DNA of 64,000 nt from Diphasiastrum complanatum. Taxonomy: Eukaryota > Streptophyta > Lycopodiopsida > Lycopodiales > Lycopodiaceae. The stretch covers positions 35,228,525 through 35,292,524 of the forward strand of contig CM055093.1 in assembly GCA_029204225.1 (NCBI GenBank), read 5' to 3'. Position 1 is the first letter of the stretch. The number at the start of each line of letters is the position of its first letter. The translations under genes were made by a program, and so were the position numbers. The notes under the pieces were generated by a model that did not search any database, had not been told where the DNA came from, and was given only the letters and a program-made list of their open reading frames with translations. This document shows positions 62,844-64,000 of the stretch, in pieces.

Positions 62844-63485
62844 TGTTGGTGTAAAGACCACTAGGGAAAACCCCTAAGATGAGGACAAGAAAACACAATA
62901 GGAGACACTGTGGAGCAAAACCACCCAACCAAAACTAGATCAATCATAGATTTAGCCCCCAAGCCATGCCATGTGATAGCAAGAGGAGAAGAGAGAAACT
63001 GATAACCTAAATCCCGACAGGAGAATCCCTACCCCAATATATAGAGAGTAGATTCATGTGCATAAACCCATGCAATCCTCATGCAAGTCAACTATAATTA
63101 GGCACACCTCTTCATGCAGTCCTCCTACCTATATCTGTCACACGTACATGCACTACTCCATATGACTTAATTAGAGTGTCTGGATCCTCTCAAGTCTATT
63201 AGTCACAAAATGGCCTTGACGTGGAATTAAATGTTGGTGTGACCAATAATCTCGAGCACTAGAGGGCCAATCAACCATATTAGGACTATTCCATGTCCTT
63301 AGCTAAATATGACCGTAGCAATTGGATTATTCTACTATTAGAGTGATTTAGCTGAATAGTCGATCCTTAATCTTCATCCACATTATTATCTAGTTCTGCA
63401 GTTTTATTCATGTTTCTACACAGTCTGTAGAAGTACTCAGAAATCGCTCAACATACGGCTCCGACATATCGGACATCATCATCTA
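62844..63485 (+). repeat. 3' LTR of copia family A, interrupted by a solo LTR
   Basis: TGTTGG at 62844-62849 is the LTR start. After the inserted solo LTR it resumes ATTATTCTACTATTAGAG at 63326 and follows the family to about 63485 (GACATATCGGACATCATC), then diverges. Homologous to 20267-20610 on the other strand. Confidence 0.82.
62850..63320 (-). mobile_element. Solo LTR (family D) inserted in LTR family A
   Basis: 471 bp, starting TGTAAAGACC and ending GACCGTAGCA (TG...CA), flanked by GTTGG (62845-62849) and ATTGG (63321-63325), a 5-bp target duplication with one mismatch. No internal region, so it is a recombination product of a full element. Strand is inferred from the family member at 58094, where the primer site lies on the same side as this TGTAAAG end. 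Confidence 0.75.
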
Positions 63486-64000
63486 ACCTTCCCTCCATAT
63501 TTGAACACGTCGTGCACCTCAACATACAAAGATACTATCCCTTATAGTTTGAGACATCAATAGATTGATTTTAAATAAAAAAAAAAAAGAAGTGGTGAAA
63601 TTACAATAGGGATGGGAGATGTTATAGACATAAGAAATCAAGATAACACATTTCTAAACAAAAAGTGAAATCACTTGAAAATTGAAAACTGTTGGTTGGG
63701 CATGCTTCGCAATTTCTAAAAACTTATTTTGGTGATGAAACAATCTATTAAATGAATTGATAAAAGATGTATATTCTTTACAATAGAATTACCTTTGACA
63801 TAATTTACTAGGGCAATTTTATGCAAGAGATACCGTAACTCCAACACAACAACTGACTACCTTAACATCAATATGCAAATGAAATTCATATTATACATAT
63901 CACAACTAGTTACAGATCATGTTATCTCGTATTGAGCTCTTAAAGAAACTTCTAAACTATTTCCTGGAAGGTATGAGTGGCAGAGAGAAAATTAAATTCC
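63486..64000. other. No gene recognised
   Basis: AT-rich sequence to the window end. The last 36 bases resemble 57400-57437. Confidence 0.45.

Overview
This is nuclear DNA from a land plant with a large, repeat-rich genome. The evidence is a plant-type wax synthase, the terminal exon of a plant vacuolar Na+/H+ antiporter, a gene with a roughly 10 kb intron, and many Ty1/copia and Ty3/gypsy LTR retrotransposons with plant-type tRNA primer sites. A seed-free plant such as a fern, or another large-genome plant, is my guess only. No prokaryotic or organellar gene cluster and no CRISPR array was seen.

Layout. 1-3.1 kb: the C-terminal end of an AT-hook protein at the window edge, a Ty3 gag relic, and the last exon of an NHX-type antiporter. 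3.1-7.7 kb: mostly non-coding, with a perfect 29-bp hairpin and long microsatellites. 7.7-26.5 kb: a retrotransposon graveyard. A chromovirus (11761-16237) with both LTRs and a near-matching 5-bp target duplication is nested in a copia element. Copia gag and pol halves sit in opposite orientations, and three minus-strand LTR/primer-site modules mark the start of truncated elements. 28.5-40.5 kb: a two-exon gene for a predicted membrane-anchored coiled-coil protein with an acidic, repetitive tail. Its intron contains a complete but internally deleted Ty3 element (30889-34962) with about 97% identical LTRs and a perfect 5-bp target duplication. 40.8-42.8 kb: a 5'-truncated copia pol with its 3' LTR. 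45.4-46.6 kb: an intact single-exon wax synthase (MBOAT-like O-acyltransferase), the best-supported complete gene, preceded by a 72-bp tandem repeat that abuts its start codon. 47.5-50 kb: a Ty3 gag relic and a dispersed repeat. 50.3-53.6 kb: a higher-order tandem array whose units each carry a long (CT)n or (CT)n(CA)n tract. 54-64 kb: short LTR-element relics, a solo LTR nested in another LTR, copia RNase H, and AT-rich sequence in which I recognise no gene.

The host genes are functionally unrelated: wax ester synthesis, vacuolar ion exchange and an endomembrane-type coiled-coil protein. Most of the window is explained by nested retrotransposition, deletion, inversion and microsatellite growth. 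I did not find a convincing new biological system. The observations most worth following are the giant-intron gene, the internally deleted Ty3 element, the opposite-strand copia halves, the microsatellite-centred tandem array, the tandem repeat at the wax synthase start, and a recurring 10-bp motif at 56.6-57.1 kb.
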